Shown: positions 1-5,286 of the stretch, one piece after another
Numbering within the stretch: position 1 is the stretch's first letter
How the letters are laid out: every line of letters begins with the position of its first letter
DNA from: DAOVQB01 sp023128935
Lineage (GTDB): Bacteria; Eisenbacteria; RBG-16-71-46; CAIMUX01; WJJG01
Reading direction: 5' to 3'
Assembly: GCA_030628905.1 (NCBI GenBank)
Contig: DAOVQB010000218.1
Location: 1 to 7,302, forward strand
Length of the DNA stretch: 7,302 bases
Notes under the pieces: generated by a model
The model's database searches: none
What the model was told of the DNA's origin: nothing
The model's input: only the letters and a program-made list of their open reading frames with translations
Translations under genes and position numbers: made by a program

Positions 1-80
1 CGGGTCGGAGAGGGCCACACCGGACCACAGTTGGTGGGATCGCCGAGCGATACTAATCGCCAGACAGCACAGTCTTCTGG
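1..80 (+). rRNA. Possible 3' end of 23S rRNA (weak)
   Basis: The bases GATACTAATCG at about 50-60 match the very conserved tail of bacterial 23S rRNA. Upstream is a small hairpin, CCAC-AGTTG-GTGG (about 26-38), where the penultimate 23S stem usually sits. TCGG near position 5 can pair with CCGA near 44, as in the closing helix of that domain. Against the call: the segment between these landmarks is about 8 bases longer than usual, the usual tail after TACTAAT is not recognisable, and no 5S rRNA follows in the next 300 bases. If real, the rRNA converges on the pilus operon. The 3' boundary is a guess. Confidence 0.3.
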
Positions 81-148
81 GGTGTGACTCCCTATTACCT
101 CTCCCGCCCTCGCCCTATATCCAGCCCAACCCCAAAGGTCACCGAGGA

Positions 149-256
149 GCCGAGGCAAGGGTCCGTATAGGGCCACAAGCGAATTCGATGCGTGTGCCCC
201 CATCCAGGGGCACGCGCAAGCTGAGCGCAGGGCCCTATACGGACCCTTGCCTCGGC
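149..256. repeat. 26-base perfect inverted repeat (149-174 / 231-256)
   Basis: Bases 149-174 (starting GCCGAGGCAAGG, ending TATAGGGCC) are the exact reverse complement of 231-256. The 56-base interior holds a second, smaller hairpin. Identity stops abruptly at both ends of each arm. As RNA from either strand this would form a very stable double hairpin, so it could act as a transcript end or barrier between the leftward operon and anything transcribed rightward. There is no obvious U-run after it on either strand, so it is not a standard intrinsic terminator. A small MITE-like element with terminal inverted repeats is another reading, but I see no clear target-site duplication next to the arms. 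Confidence 0.9.
189..218. repeat. Nested 12-bp hairpin inside the larger inverted repeat
   Basis: TGCGTGTGCCCC (189-200) pairs with GGGGCACGCGCA (207-218) around a six-base loop, CATCCA. One pair is G-U in plus-strand RNA and A-C in minus-strand RNA; the rest are Watson-Crick. It sits near the middle of the loop of the 26-base inverted repeat, so the two together form a stacked stem structure. Confidence 0.8.
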
Positions 257-286
257 GGAGCTTGGGTACAGAAGTCTGGGATAGAT

Positions 287-398
287 CGATTTGTCCAGAC
301 CGATGCACCCAAGCCGATGCGGACGGGCCGATGCGCCCAGGCCAATGCGCACAAGTCGATGCAGACAAGCTGATGTGCACAAGTCGACGCGGAAGGCT
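287..398. repeat. Degenerate 14-bp tandem repeat, 8 copies
   Basis: Eight consecutive 14-base units start at 287, 301, 315, 329, 343, 357, 371 and 385, with plus-strand consensus near CGATGCGCACAAGC. The middle copies are closest to consensus; the first (CGATTTGTCCAGAC) and last (CGACGCGGAAGGCT) are most diverged. The last unit ends inside the secretin stop codon (397-399), so the array forms the start of the operon's 3' untranslated region. Fourteen is not a multiple of three, so the repetitive peptides in short reading frames here are a by-product and not evidence of a protein. Confidence 0.85.
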
Positions 399-1767
399 AG
401 TTCCACGGGCGCGCAATGGCATTGGTGGAGACGGCTATAGATGATGCGGGCTCAGTCTCTTCCCGGGTCTCTTGCGATCGCAGGGGAGGCACCATGGTGT
501 TATCGTAGGGTACTGCCTGCCCCGGCTGGACGATCCGTGGCGTGATGAGTGCGATGAGTTCGCTTCTCACCACTGTATTCACCGTGCGGCCAAAGAGCGC
601 GCCCAGAACCGGGATGCGGCTCAGCAGCGGGATCCCCTTGCGGGTCAGCTCGTCACGCTCTTGGATGAGCCCTCCGATGAAGAGCGTGTGACCATCCTTG
701 ATCAAGACCTCAGTGGTCACCTCCGCAGTGGTCTTCGAAGGCAGCCCGGCGTCAATGACACCGCTGGAGAGCTCCGGATGGACCTCCATCATGACATAGC
801 CATCCCCGGTGATCGTTGGCGTCAGCCTCAACTGCGTGCCCGTGTCCAGGAACTCGACCGACTGGATGACTGTGTTATCTACTGTCGTCACAACGGAAAA
901 ACCGAGCTGGCCGCCGATGATGATCTCAGCCTGCGCACCATCGATTGTCAGGAGGCGTGGAGCGGCGAGTGTATTGAGTTCCTCGATTTCCTCCATACTC
1001 TCGAGTGAAGCCACGAAATCGCCTTCTCCCCAAGTGACAAAGAAACCCTGGCTCCCAACTCCGCCGGGGGTGCCAAAACCCTCCAGGTTGATATTCCCGG
1101 TGCCGTCTCCCTTCGAGAAGACCAGCGACCAGTCGATGCCGAGGCGTGTGTCCCGCGACAGGCGTGCTTCGAGGATGTGGGCTTCGATCAGCACTTGTCG
1201 CGGAGGAAGATCAAGCGCTTGGATCACGGCTTCCACTCGATCCAGTACTTCGGGCCGATCCTCGACCACCAGCGCTCGCAGAGGCAGGTAGCTCATCGAC
1301 CTGCCAATCGGTGAGAGGATCTGCTCCAGAACGGACTGGATATTGTCAGGCTCTGCGTAGTTGAGCCGGAACGTCCGCACCTCGTGCATAACCCGCGTGA
1401 TAGCATCGGGCTCCGAGGGCTCGTGCACGAAGTAGATACTACCCTTGCGGACGACCTCAAAGCCCGCCATTGCAACCACGGCTCGCAGCGCCTCATGGAA
1501 GGGAACGTCACGGAGGTCCGTGGAGATGAGTCCCTCAACATTGCCTTGGCAAATGATATTCAGGTTGCGTGACTGTGAAAGCATCGAGAGGACTTCCTGG
1601 ATGTCGAGGTTCTGCACAGAGAGAGTCACCGGCTCCGGCGGAGAGGAGGCTTGCGTCTGGTTGCCCGTGGCCAGGGCTGTTGTGGCGGCGCTGCCTGCCA
1701 GAATCAGGACCGCCAGGTACAGGCGTCCTTCTCGCAGCGGCTGCCTTGCCCTTGTGATTGCCTTCAT
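397..1767 (-). CDS. pilQ: Secretin, PilQ/GspD family (short form)
   Basis: This 456-residue protein would form the outer-membrane pore for the pilus or secreted substrate. A basic start and hydrophobic stretch (about 15-34) form a signal peptide; no lipobox cysteine is seen. An STN-type domain (about 47-116) is followed by an N1-like domain (about 130-190, ending in LPPRQVLIEAHILEA, the usual entry to the secretin core). The secretin domain runs from about 265 to 413, with the hallmark IPLLSRIPVLGALF at 379-392 and the closing ELIALITPRIV. A hydrophilic tail of about 43 residues follows. It is clearly shorter than typical PilQ or GspD, having fewer periplasmic N domains and no AMIN domain. 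The ATG overlaps the upstream stop as ATGA and is preceded by GGGAGGAAA, which fixes the start. It is the last gene of the operon. The family call is firm; PilQ versus GspD rests on the pilMNOP context. Confidence 0.93.
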   Translation of the reverse strand: MKAITRARQPLREGRLYLAVLILAGSAATTALATGNQTQASSPPEPVTLSVQNLDIQEVLSMLSQSRNLNIICQGNVEGLISTDLRDVPFHEALRAVVAMAGFEVVRKGSIYFVHEPSEPDAITRVMHEVRTFRLNYAEPDNIQSVLEQILSPIGRSMSYLPLRALVVEDRPEVLDRVEAVIQALDLPPRQVLIEAHILEARLSRDTRLGIDWSLVFSKGDGTGNINLEGFGTPGGVGSQGFFVTWGEGDFVASLESMEEIEELNTLAAPRLLTIDGAQAEIIIGGQLGFSVVTTVDNTVIQSVEFLDTGTQLRLTPTITGDGYVMMEVHPELSSGVIDAGLPSKTTAEVTTEVLIKDGHTLFIGGLIQERDELTRKGIPLLSRIPVLGALFGRTVNTVVRSELIALITPRIVQPGQAVPYDNTMVPPLRSQETREETEPASSIAVSTNAIARPWN

Positions 1768-2306
1768 CGCTTTCCTCCCAAACGCAACCGCCTTACAATG
1801 CCATTTCTCAACAACACCACCGATTCGCGGTGGATCTCGGCCACACAGTAGCCGGCCACATTGTCTCCCTCCGAGACCACCTGGCCACCGATCATGGCCC
1901 GGCGTAATGAGCCGTCGATGAGGATCGCGGAAAGCTGCGGCAGAGACGGCTGCTTTGCCCTCACGGTCTTGCTTGCTTTGCTCGACGTTTTGACCGCCCG
2001 GGCGCGCTTGCGCGGTGCGGGCGCGAAGAGATCGCGCTCAAGTCGCGATGAGGCGGCCTCCGTGCTCTGGGCCTCTCTTGGTTGTCCGGCAGTCGTGCTG
2101 GACAATCCCTCTAGCGGTCCAATGCGCTGCATGAAGGAGAAGTAGGAGGCCCGCGCGTCTGCCGCGGGATCTGTCGACTGCTGGCGATCTTTGTAGGCGG
2201 GAAATGCAATGGTGGCCAGCATCACTGTGACGGTGGCTCCCAATAGGACCCTGGGGTCGCCGATCAACCTCTTCCAGGTCGGGAGACCTGTGCTCTCCTC
2301 CGGCAT
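1764..2306 (-). CDS. pilP: PilP/GspC-like inner-membrane linker protein
   Basis: This 180-residue protein would connect the PilN-PilO complex to the secretin across the periplasm. It has a short cytoplasmic N-terminus, one membrane helix (about 18-36), a flexible linker, the motif RDLFAP (91-96) that resembles the R-D/N-P-F motif of PilP and GspC, a very basic stretch (99-118), and a C-terminal HR-type beta domain (about 121-178) with the pattern AMIGGQVVSEGDNVAGY. Classical PilP is a lipoprotein with a lipobox cysteine; this one is helix-anchored as in GspC, and its only cysteine lies in the HR domain. I placed the start at the ATG at 2306 because it leaves two bases after the pilO stop and follows an AGAGGGG ribosome site; the frame stays open upstream inside pilO. 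The stop overlaps the secretin start. Confidence 0.82.
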   Translation of the reverse strand: MPEESTGLPTWKRLIGDPRVLLGATVTVMLATIAFPAYKDRQQSTDPAADARASYFSFMQRIGPLEGLSSTTAGQPREAQSTEAASSRLERDLFAPAPRKRARAVKTSSKASKTVRAKQPSLPQLSAILIDGSLRRAMIGGQVVSEGDNVAGYCVAEIHRESVVLLRNGIVRRLRLGGKR

Positions 2307-2308
2307 GA

Positions 2309-2848
2309 CTACCCCTCTGTCTCCGGTGCGAAGTAGAGGGCCAGGCGCATATCGGCTGCGCATGGACCCCGCGGTTCCGAGTTCGCTATCTTTAGTTGCT
2401 CGATGCGCGAGAGCTGATCGGCATTCTCCAATCGCAGCAGGAAGTCGTAGACCGCCGTGAAGGGTCCGGTCACGCGAACGTCGATCTTTAGTTCGCTGTA
2501 CAGGAGATGCTCCTCAACGTCGCCCGGAGTGAGCCTCTCGAGACGGATTCTGCTCTTCCTGCCCATCTCACCCAATCGTTCCAGAAAGACATCCAGGTTG
2601 GGATCCGTGGGCAGTCTGGCCTCGCTTGCGGCGATTTCCTGTGCGACCGCGCGGATCTCGGCGTCCAGCCGATCGACATCGCTCTCCCCTGCGGAGAGAA
2701 CCTGCACGGCCTCGCGGAAGGCGCCCACGTGCCTCCCGGATGTAAGGAAAGGCTGGACGACCTTGTGAGAAACGAGCGCAGCAAAGACCACGGCAAGCAG
2801 CGCAGCCCCCAGGCGCCCGCAGGTATCCACTCTCTTTGGATCGATCAT
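2309..2848 (-). CDS. pilO: PilO-like pilus alignment protein
   Basis: This 179-residue bitopic inner-membrane protein would pair with PilN. It has a short basic cytoplasmic start (MIDPKRVDTCGR), a membrane helix at about 13-32, a coiled-coil-prone segment (about 42-77), and a ferredoxin-like periplasmic domain. That domain contains the family pattern VTGPFTAVYDFLLRLEN (126-142) followed by QLSRIEQLKI. The ATG at 2848 follows AGGAAGGG with a six-base gap, and the stop of the preceding mini-ORF touches it directly. PilP starts two bases after its stop. The odd feature is its 5' side: two 48-base copies, in the same frame, each ending in a stop and each beginning with an MID- or VID-type start like pilO itself. 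Confidence 0.85.
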   Translation of the reverse strand: MIDPKRVDTCGRLGAALLAVVFAALVSHKVVQPFLTSGRHVGAFREAVQVLSAGESDVDRLDAEIRAVAQEIAASEARLPTDPNLDVFLERLGEMGRKSRIRLERLTPGDVEEHLLYSELKIDVRVTGPFTAVYDFLLRLENADQLSRIEQLKIANSEPRGPCAADMRLALYFAPETEG

Positions 2849-2896
2849 CTAGATCCCTTCCTGTTTCGCTCGCTGTCTTGCTTCCTCGTCTATCAC
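2849..2896 (-). CDS. Putative mini-ORF 2, 15 residues
   Basis: It starts with GTG at 2896, immediately after the TAA of mini-ORF 1, six bases downstream of AGGAAGGG. The product, VIDEEARQRAKQEGI (initiator read as Met), differs from mini-ORF 1 by one internal residue, E for K at position 4. It stops at TAG directly before the pilO ATG. It has a better ribosome site than mini-ORF 1. Stop-start contact on both sides fits translational reinitiation. Expression is not shown. Confidence 0.4.
   Translation of the reverse strand: MIDEEARQRAKQEGI
2855..2862 (-). promoter_or_regulatory. Ribosome-binding site for pilO
   Basis: AGGAAGGG on the minus strand lies inside mini-ORF 2, six bases before the pilO ATG. 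A ribosome translating mini-ORF 2 would pass over this site and stop next to the pilO start. Confidence 0.75.
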
Positions 2897-2944
2897 TTAG
2901 ATCCCTTCCTGTTTCGCTCGCTGCCTTGCTTCCTTGTCTATCAT
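2897..2944 (-). CDS. Putative mini-ORF 1, 15 residues
   Basis: Read from the ATG at 2944 this gives MIDKEARQRAKQEGI and stops at TAA. It begins 41 bases after the pilN stop; I see only a weak GGCAGAG-like site before it, so its own translation is uncertain. The peptide is strongly charged, with no signal or membrane segment. It may be a real leader peptide that carries ribosomes toward pilO, or only a relic of a duplicated translation-start region. I do not recognise the peptide. Confidence 0.35.
   Translation of the reverse strand: MIDKEARQRAKQEGI
2903..2910 (-). promoter_or_regulatory. Ribosome-binding site for mini-ORF 2
   Basis: AGGAAGGG on the minus strand lies inside mini-ORF 1, six bases before the GTG at 2896. 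It is identical in sequence and spacing to the site before pilO. Confidence 0.5.
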
Positions 2945-2985
2945 CGGCTCTGCCGCGGCGATTGTGCAGCCTGAGTGACCGCGAG

Positions 2986-3594
2986 CTACTGCCCTGGGGC
3001 GACCTCTTCTGCCAGGGCGCAGCGCAGCTCGAATTGGACCTCCCGGGCACCTGGCGATCTTCTGGGTTCCTTGACGGTGATGAGGCCCACGTCGCTAAAG
3101 GCACTGGAGACCGCCAGGTTGCGAAGGATCTCGCCGACCTGCTCGTGTCCAGAGGCGCGCCCGCGGATCCTCAAGTTCGCTGCGGACGGTTCTGCGTCCC
3201 GGCTCTGGCGCTGATCCGATTCCTGGGGTGTGCACCGATCAAGCTCGAGGAACGTCAGGTAGCCGTCGGGGGTGAGGCACTTGCCGAGGATCTCCAAATA
3301 CCATCCGGCCGGGTGGTCATCACGAATGGACCAGATGGCTTCCCTGCGCCGGGCCAGGCGGTCGCGTTCCCCGACGAGGCTCTCGGCACGCAGGAAGCGT
3401 TCCTGGAGCAGAGCGCACTTGGCAGTCAGCTGTTGGACCTCTGCGTCCCGGCTGGAGACCAAGTGGAGGAACCCAATATAGACGGCTCCCAAGAACACAA
3501 CACTGACTCCCAGCCGGCAGACCCACAGCCGTATGCGGTGGCGGACCTCCCGGAGAATGAACCTCTCGGGTGGAATGAGGTTGATCATGATCAT
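2986..3594 (-). CDS. pilN: PilN-like pilus alignment protein
   Basis: This 202-residue bitopic inner-membrane protein would bind PilM in the cytoplasm and PilO in the periplasm. The N-terminus MIMINLIPPERF matches the conserved INLLP motif by which PilN docks on PilM. A membrane helix (about 25-45), a coiled coil (about 49-88) and a compact C-terminal domain (about 93-192) follow. The start at 3594 overlaps the pilM stop as ATGA and puts the INLIP motif at the very N-terminus, as expected. An ATG six bases later is a possible alternative, and the ten-residue extension available upstream is unlikely. After its TAG there is a 41-base spacer and then the 48-base repeats, the only sizeable gap in the operon. 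Confidence 0.88.
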   Translation of the reverse strand: MIMINLIPPERFILREVRHRIRLWVCRLGVSVVFLGAVYIGFLHLVSSRDAEVQQLTAKCALLQERFLRAESLVGERDRLARRREAIWSIRDDHPAGWYLEILGKCLTPDGYLTFLELDRCTPQESDQRQSRDAEPSAANLRIRGRASGHEQVGEILRNLAVSSAFSDVGLITVKEPRRSPGAREVQFELRCALAEEVAPGQ

Positions 3595-4697
3595 CGTGTT
3601 TCCCCCCCGGGCCAAATGGCGCAACTGGCGGCAGTGGCAAAGACGGCGGCGTCGGGTTGTCCTTCCCAGCCTGGCAGTTCAATGCTCCTGCCGAGGACCA
3701 CAACCGGCAGTCCGAGTCCTGTTTCTAAGAACTCCCGCAATGGAGTGTGGTCGGCCAGCGGGCCAGCTAGGACCAGGGATGAGGCCGCCTGGGGTTGGAA
3801 GACAGAATCGCAATAGCCCACGCATCCACTGGCCTCGCGGGTCAGTTCCTGGAAGGACGGCCCCAGCACCTCCTGGAGCGTGCTCTCGAGCGAGCGCTCC
3901 GAGGTGCCCACGGCCTCCTCCTGTACATCCGGGGTCTCCGCGAGGGGAGTCCGGGTGAGCAGGGAGCGGCATTGGCCCTCCTCCAGATCCAGCTCTGCCT
4001 GCAAGTGCCGGATGAGGCTGCCCAAACTCCAGGAGAGGATGCGCTCCAGCAGGACATAGCCGCCCTCGACCACCGAGACCGAGGTGGCATCCTCGCCCGT
4101 GGCGATCAGAAGGTGCCGCGACTGGGGGTCGCTCTGAGCGACCGTCGGTGCCAAGACACATGCCGGGGTGAGCAGCCGGTCCAGGACGATTCCGGCGCGC
4201 TCAAGGGTCTGCAAGAGACTCTCGACCAGGGCCCGCGGTGCTGCGAAGGCGAGCACAGCCGTTGTGTCATCTCCTGTCCTGCGGACTCGATCGGGCAGCA
4301 CGGCATAGTCGAGCACAGCCTTCTCGATCGAGTAGCTGAGCTGCTCCCGCACCTGGGATACGACCAAGCCGTCTAGTTCCCCCGGCCCCGTAGTTCGAAG
4401 ATTCAGGGGAAAGATGTCAATGGCCGGTGAGCTAATGGCGCAGATTGCTGATCCGCGCGAGATCCCGGCTCCCCTAACCACTCTGCTCAGGTGCCGGCCG
4501 GTTTCCTTGGAGTCATCCATGCGCCCTGGTGAGAGATGTGCCTCGGCCACAGACCAGGGGTGACCGCCCTCGCGACGGCTCTGCTGCGCAAAACGCAACC
4601 AGGTTTCTCCGGCCTCGATTCCCACGCGACTCCGCTTCGGCTGCCTCCGCAGTCCTCGGAACCCCTGCAGCCCGAGTCTAGCCGTCGAAATCGACAT
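3591..4697 (-). CDS. pilM: PilM-like actin-fold pilus assembly protein
   Basis: This 368-residue cytoplasmic protein would bind the N-terminus of PilN. The actin/FtsA-like fold is suggested by a phosphate-1 type strand VGIEAGETWLRFAQ (25-38), a helix-rich middle with REQLSYSIEKAVLDYAVLP (117-135), a phosphate-2 type segment LLIATGEDATSVSVVEGG (196-213), and an adenosine-site-like LVLAGPLA (308-315). Family members usually show D-I-G in both phosphate motifs; here they read E-A-G and A-T-G, so nucleotide binding or hydrolysis may be weakened. About 24 residues precede the first strand, slightly more than usual. The ATG at 4697 overlaps the preceding gene by 20 bases but has a near-perfect AAGGAGGT site. 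The final codons overlap pilN. Confidence 0.85.
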   Translation of the reverse strand: MSISTARLGLQGFRGLRRQPKRSRVGIEAGETWLRFAQQSRREGGHPWSVAEAHLSPGRMDDSKETGRHLSRVVRGAGISRGSAICAISSPAIDIFPLNLRTTGPGELDGLVVSQVREQLSYSIEKAVLDYAVLPDRVRRTGDDTTAVLAFAAPRALVESLLQTLERAGIVLDRLLTPACVLAPTVAQSDPQSRHLLIATGEDATSVSVVEGGYVLLERILSWSLGSLIRHLQAELDLEEGQCRSLLTRTPLAETPDVQEEAVGTSERSLESTLQEVLGPSFQELTREASGCVGYCDSVFQPQAASSLVLAGPLADHTPLREFLETGLGLPVVVLGRSIELPGWEGQPDAAVFATAASCAIWPGGETR

Positions 4698-5286
4698 CCC
4701 GACCTCCTTCTACCCTCACCGTGGTAAAGGTCTCCACCAGGTCGCCCTTCTCGAAGACACTGACTGTGATGCTCTTGTAATCGGTGGGTAGCAGCGATAC
4801 AGCACTGAAATCCCCGGCAGTCACATAGCTGATCGATACAGCCCTGGTGTAGCCGGGCAAGTTGATCGCGGTGCCGTCCTTCTGCTGGAGCGTCTGAGAT
4901 CCGTTCCAAACCGAGTAGTCATCGACGTCGTCAAAGAGGGCCCGGTTCCCCGGGGGGACCCATTCACCGAGTTCCGGGCCGATGGATGTGCCCCCGCTCT
5001 GCGGGTCGTTGAAGGGCAGGGTCGCAACCTCTTCGAGAAGCCCCAGGCCGAGTTCGGCTGCCCGCCAGGAATCCTCCGCCCCCCGTTCCATGACAAGAAC
5101 GACACGCCCCGCACTCATGGTTGCGGAGGCCAGCAGGGCCATGATGAGCGTTGCTATGAGCGTCTCAACCAGTGTCAAACCCCGCTTGGCCTGCTCACCG
5201 TGCATCGTCGCAAGGGCGGGTAGATGTGCGGCCACAGCGCGTAGGCGCTGACCAGCGCTGGCTAACTTGCTATTCCAGCGGGCCAT
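4678..5286 (-). CDS. PilV/GspI-like minor prepilin
   Basis: This protein of about 202 residues has a type IV prepilin signal: KRG followed by LTLVETLIATLIMALLAS, with Glu at +5 after the predicted cleavage site (about residue 36/37) and a hydrophobic helix that would pack into a pilus core. The TLVETLIA pattern is typical of PilV/GspI minor pilins. The mature part has hydrophilic, beta-rich sequence ending in a strand-like TFTTVRVEGG. The ATG at 5286 overlaps the preceding stop as TGATG, with GAGGGAA upstream; the GTG at 5289 would add one residue. The leader would be about 36 residues, long for this class. A later ATG at 5205 gives a more usual leader but has no ribosome site. No cysteine pair is present, unlike many pilins. 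Confidence 0.82.
   Translation of the reverse strand: MARWNSKLASAGQRLRAVAAHLPALATMHGEQAKRGLTLVETLIATLIMALLASATMSAGRVVLVMERGAEDSWRAAELGLGLLEEVATLPFNDPQSGGTSIGPELGEWVPPGNRALFDDVDDYSVWNGSQTLQQKDGTAINLPGYTRAVSISYVTAGDFSAVSLLPTDYKSITVSVFEKGDLVETFTTVRVEGGRDVDFDG
4702..4709 (-). promoter_or_regulatory. Strong ribosome-binding site for pilM
   Basis: AAGGAGGT on the minus strand is followed by CGGG and the ATG at 4697. It decides the pilM start and lies within the 3' end of the prepilin gene. It is the closest match to the ideal ribosome site among those I checked in the window. Confidence 0.8.

Larger units (their letters stand above)
2849..2944 (-). repeat. Two tandem copies of a 48-base unit before pilO
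   Basis: Positions 2849-2896 and 2897-2944 are adjacent direct copies, 44 of 48 bases identical, all four differences being transitions. Each carries the ribosome site AGGAAGGG near its downstream end, so the copying also duplicated the pilO ribosome site. The unit is exactly 16 codons. The first 9 bases of pilO (ATGATCGAT) resemble the first 9 of each unit (ATGATAGAC or GTGATAGAC), so pilO looks as if it continues the same start pattern. Confidence 0.97.

Noticed and set aside
120..256. Standard intrinsic terminator for the operon
   Set aside because: The hairpin is strong, but no T-rich run follows it on either strand, so I describe it only as an inverted repeat.
287..398. CRISPR array
   Set aside because: The 14-base units are contiguous, degenerate and have no unique spacers.
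95..406. 103-codon minus-strand open frame after the secretin
   Set aside because: It has a GTG start without a ribosome site, overlaps the secretin end, and its sequence is made of the 14-base repeat array and the inverted repeat read as protein.
188..444. Two short plus-strand open frames (61 and 65 codons)
   Set aside because: They read the same 14-base repeats in different frames and have no family resemblance.
472..1008. 178-codon plus-strand frame inside the secretin gene
   Set aside because: It is an antisense shadow of the conserved secretin core.
2568..3104. 178-codon minus-strand frame that reads through the 48-base repeats without a stop
   Set aside because: It is open because 48 is a multiple of three, and it overlaps both pilN and pilO out of frame; the pilO-frame reading with abutting starts and stops is the better explanation.
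2836..3816. 326-codon plus-strand open frame antisense to pilN and pilM
   Set aside because: It lies opposite well-supported genes; long antisense frames are common in GC-rich coding DNA, and the product is low in recognisable motifs.
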